Below the pieces are notes generated by a model. It did not search any database. It saw nothing but the letters and a program-made list of their open reading frames with translations, and was not told the DNA's origin. The translations under genes were made by a program, and so were the position numbers. 61,587 bases of DNA from Lachnospiraceae bacterium (GTDB lineage Bacteria; Bacillota; Clostridia; Lachnospirales; Lachnospiraceae): the NCBI GenBank assembly GCA_011959105.1, contig BLLU01000063.1, forward strand, positions 1-61,587, in the 5' to 3' direction. Numbering within the stretch: position 1 is the stretch's first letter; every line of letters begins with the position of its first letter. This document shows, in pieces, positions 60,206 to 61,587 of the stretch.

Positions 60206-61580
60206 TATGTGGAAAAAAACATGTGGAAATAGAGATATAAAACAGGAAAACGAAGCGCTTCGGGACCAGGCCGGGGCGGATATGGTGGTACTTTTGGCCA
60301 ACTGGCGTAAGACCCGGAGACGCCGCAGGGCCTGTCGCTATTGCCTGTGTACCGCGCTGGTATGCGCCAGCCTGATACTGGGCGGTATGGGCTATTACAA
60401 CCTATATAATCAGATTCCCTCGGTGCTGCGTATCAAGGCGGACATGGAACAGACCATCGACCTGGGTGTGCCTCTCACTGGAGAGATGGTGGCGGTGAGC
60501 GGCCAGGACGAGTCCAATATCCCCGCCGGGGCAGTACACATTGACCTGAGCCGCCAGGTAACCATGAAAATGGGACCGGACCAAAGCTACCAGATGAATG
60601 TGAAGATCTTTGGCATCCTTCCTTTTAAACAAGTGGGGATCCAGGTCATCAGGGATCAGGAACTGACCCCTGTGGGAGCGCCCATCGGGATATATGTGAA
60701 GGCGGACGGGCTGCTGGTGGTGGGTGTGGGAGACTTTCAGGGGCCGGACGGCATCAGCTATTGCCCGGCCAAATACGCGGTCAAATCCGGAGACTATATC
60801 CTGCAGTTTAACGGGGAGCCGGTGACGGACAAAAAAGATTTCGTGCGCCGGGTGGAGGAATGCCGGGGCAGGGAGATTACGCTGCGGATCAGGCGGGGAG
60901 ACGAGATTCTGGACGTGGGAGTACAGCCGGTGCAGAACAGCGAGCAGAAATATAAGCTGGGCATCTGGATCCGCGATAATGCCCAGGGTGTGGGAACTAT
61001 GACCTATATAGACGGGGACGGCAATTTTGGCGCTCTGGGACATGGCATCAACGATGTAGACACCAGTACCTTGATGAATCTGGACGACGGCACTCTGTAC
61101 CAGACGGAAATCATCGCCATCAAGAAGGGAAGAGACGGGGAGCCGGGGGAGATGACCGGCATGATCGTCTACAGTCCGGAGCGGATTCTGGGAGATATAT
61201 ATTATAACGGGAAAGAAGGCATTTTCGGACATTGTAATGAGAAGGCTCTGGCCATGGGTACGGAGGAAGCGCTGCCCATCGGACTGAAACAGGATATTCA
61301 GAGAGGACCGGCTCAGATTCTTTGCACTGTGGACGGCACACCCAAATATTATGATGTGGAGATCACGGCGGTGCATCTGGATCATGACAATGTGAACCGG
61401 GGCATCGAACTGGAGGTGACGGACCCGGAACTGCTGGCCCTCACCGGCGGTATTATTCAGGGTATGAGCGGCGCCCCCATCATCCAGAACCGTCATCTGA
61501 TCGGCGCAGTAACCCATGTGCTGGTGCAGGACGCCAGCAGGGGATATGGGATTTTTATAGAAAATATGCTGGAACATTGA
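60198..61580 (+). CDS. spoIVB: SpoIVB serine peptidase
   Basis: SpoIVB is made in the forespore, crosses its membrane and cleaves SpoIVFA, triggering pro-sigma-K processing. The 460-residue protein has an N-terminal membrane helix (about 52-72), a PDZ domain (about 165-245, AVKSGDYILQFNGEPV) and an S55 peptidase domain with His282 in GALGHGIND and Ser424 in GMSGAPII. The start is uncertain: the GTG at 60198 follows GGAG but lies within the hairpin arm, while the ATG at 60207 lies just after it and would give 457 residues. The stop codon is seven bases before the window end; spo0A would be expected next. Confidence 0.95.
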   Translation: MIFMWKKTCGNRDIKQENEALRDQAGADMVVLLANWRKTRRRRRACRYCLCTALVCASLILGGMGYYNLYNQIPSVLRIKADMEQTIDLGVPLTGEMVAVSGQDESNIPAGAVHIDLSRQVTMKMGPDQSYQMNVKIFGILPFKQVGIQVIRDQELTPVGAPIGIYVKADGLLVVGVGDFQGPDGISYCPAKYAVKSGDYILQFNGEPVTDKKDFVRRVEECRGREITLRIRRGDEILDVGVQPVQNSEQKYKLGIWIRDNAQGVGTMTYIDGDGNFGALGHGINDVDTSTLMNLDDGTLYQTEIIAIKKGRDGEPGEMTGMIVYSPERILGDIYYNGKEGIFGHCNEKALAMGTEEALPIGLKQDIQRGPAQILCTVDGTPKYYDVEITAVHLDHDNVNRGIELEVTDPELLALTGGIIQGMSGAPIIQNRHLIGAVTHVLVQDASRGYGIFIENMLEH

Positions 61581-61587
61581 AAGCGGG

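Noticed and set aside
1..61587. tRNA, rRNA, insertion sequence or prophage genes
   Set aside because: Gaps between genes are short and were read through; none contains a cloverleaf-like sequence, rRNA motif or transposase/integrase frame.

Overview
The window looks like chromosomal DNA of a spore-forming member of the Clostridia, most likely a Lachnospiraceae. The reasons are the complete spoIIIAA-AH operon, a spoIVB gene at the right end behind the conserved run xseA-xseB-ispA-dxs-tlyA-nadK-argR-recN, the block rho-rpmE-DUF1385-prmC-prfA, a collagen-like exosporium protein at the left edge, AGGAGG-type ribosome binding sites and frequent GTG/TTG starts. Almost every gene is on the + strand; only a malic enzyme and a radical SAM gene are on the - strand. 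I see no rRNA, tRNA, prophage, transposase or CRISPR array.

Layout. 1-3.2 kb: 3' end of a BclB-like spore-surface glycoprotein, an unknown membrane-anchored protein and a D,D-carboxypeptidase. 3.2-9.2 kb: CE2-type esterase, EAL/HDOD signalling protein, rarA, then the convergent pair yhcC-like radical SAM and malic enzyme. 9.5-15 kb: rho (with a low-complexity repeat insertion), rpmE, DUF1385, prmC, prfA. 15-18 kb: AraC regulator with a BtrH/C39-like protein, histidine phosphatase, GNAT acetyltransferase. 18.2-29.2 kb: an Opp/Dpp-type ABC importer with a YCII protein gene between the two permease genes, followed by a two-component system and an FtsX-type ABC exporter whose promoter carries 11-bp-phased TTTAAGAA repeats. 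29.3-32.8 kb: ClbS/DfsB-like protein, WYL regulator and SPL-family radical SAM, then a DUF6033-like gene behind a sigma-D-like promoter. 33-36.5 kb: XRE-TPR regulator with an ABC exporter. 36.8-40.8 kb: XRE-orotate phosphoribosyltransferase fusion, small zinc ribbon, glycerol-1-phosphate-dehydrogenase-like enzyme, transglutaminase-like protein. 40.9-46.1 kb: spoIIIA operon. 46.2-50.6 kb: deoB, prfC, second transglutaminase-like lipoprotein. 50.7-61.6 kb: Asp23, nusB, xseA, xseB, ispA, dxs, tlyA, nadK, argR, recN, spoIVB.

The most unusual structure is a dispersed family of about 100-bp nested-hairpin elements. It occurs at four places: prmC/prfA (tandemly repeated), upstream of the XRE-PRTase gene, spoIIIAE/spoIIIAF and deoB/prfC. 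The ends are conserved (AAACAGCA on the left, TGCGGAACT followed by AATAAG on the right), the arms differ in sequence but keep pairing, and the right end always stops just before the Shine-Dalgarno of the next gene. Other items worth following are an XRE-OPRTase fusion whose PRTase catalytic loop looks lost, a polyampholytic 12-residue repeat in Rho, a near-consensus sigma-D promoter, and a hairpin covering the apparent spoIVB start.

All calls come from reading the sequence and recalled family knowledge; no database search was run. Start sites were chosen by Shine-Dalgarno position and family N-termini and can be off by a few codons.
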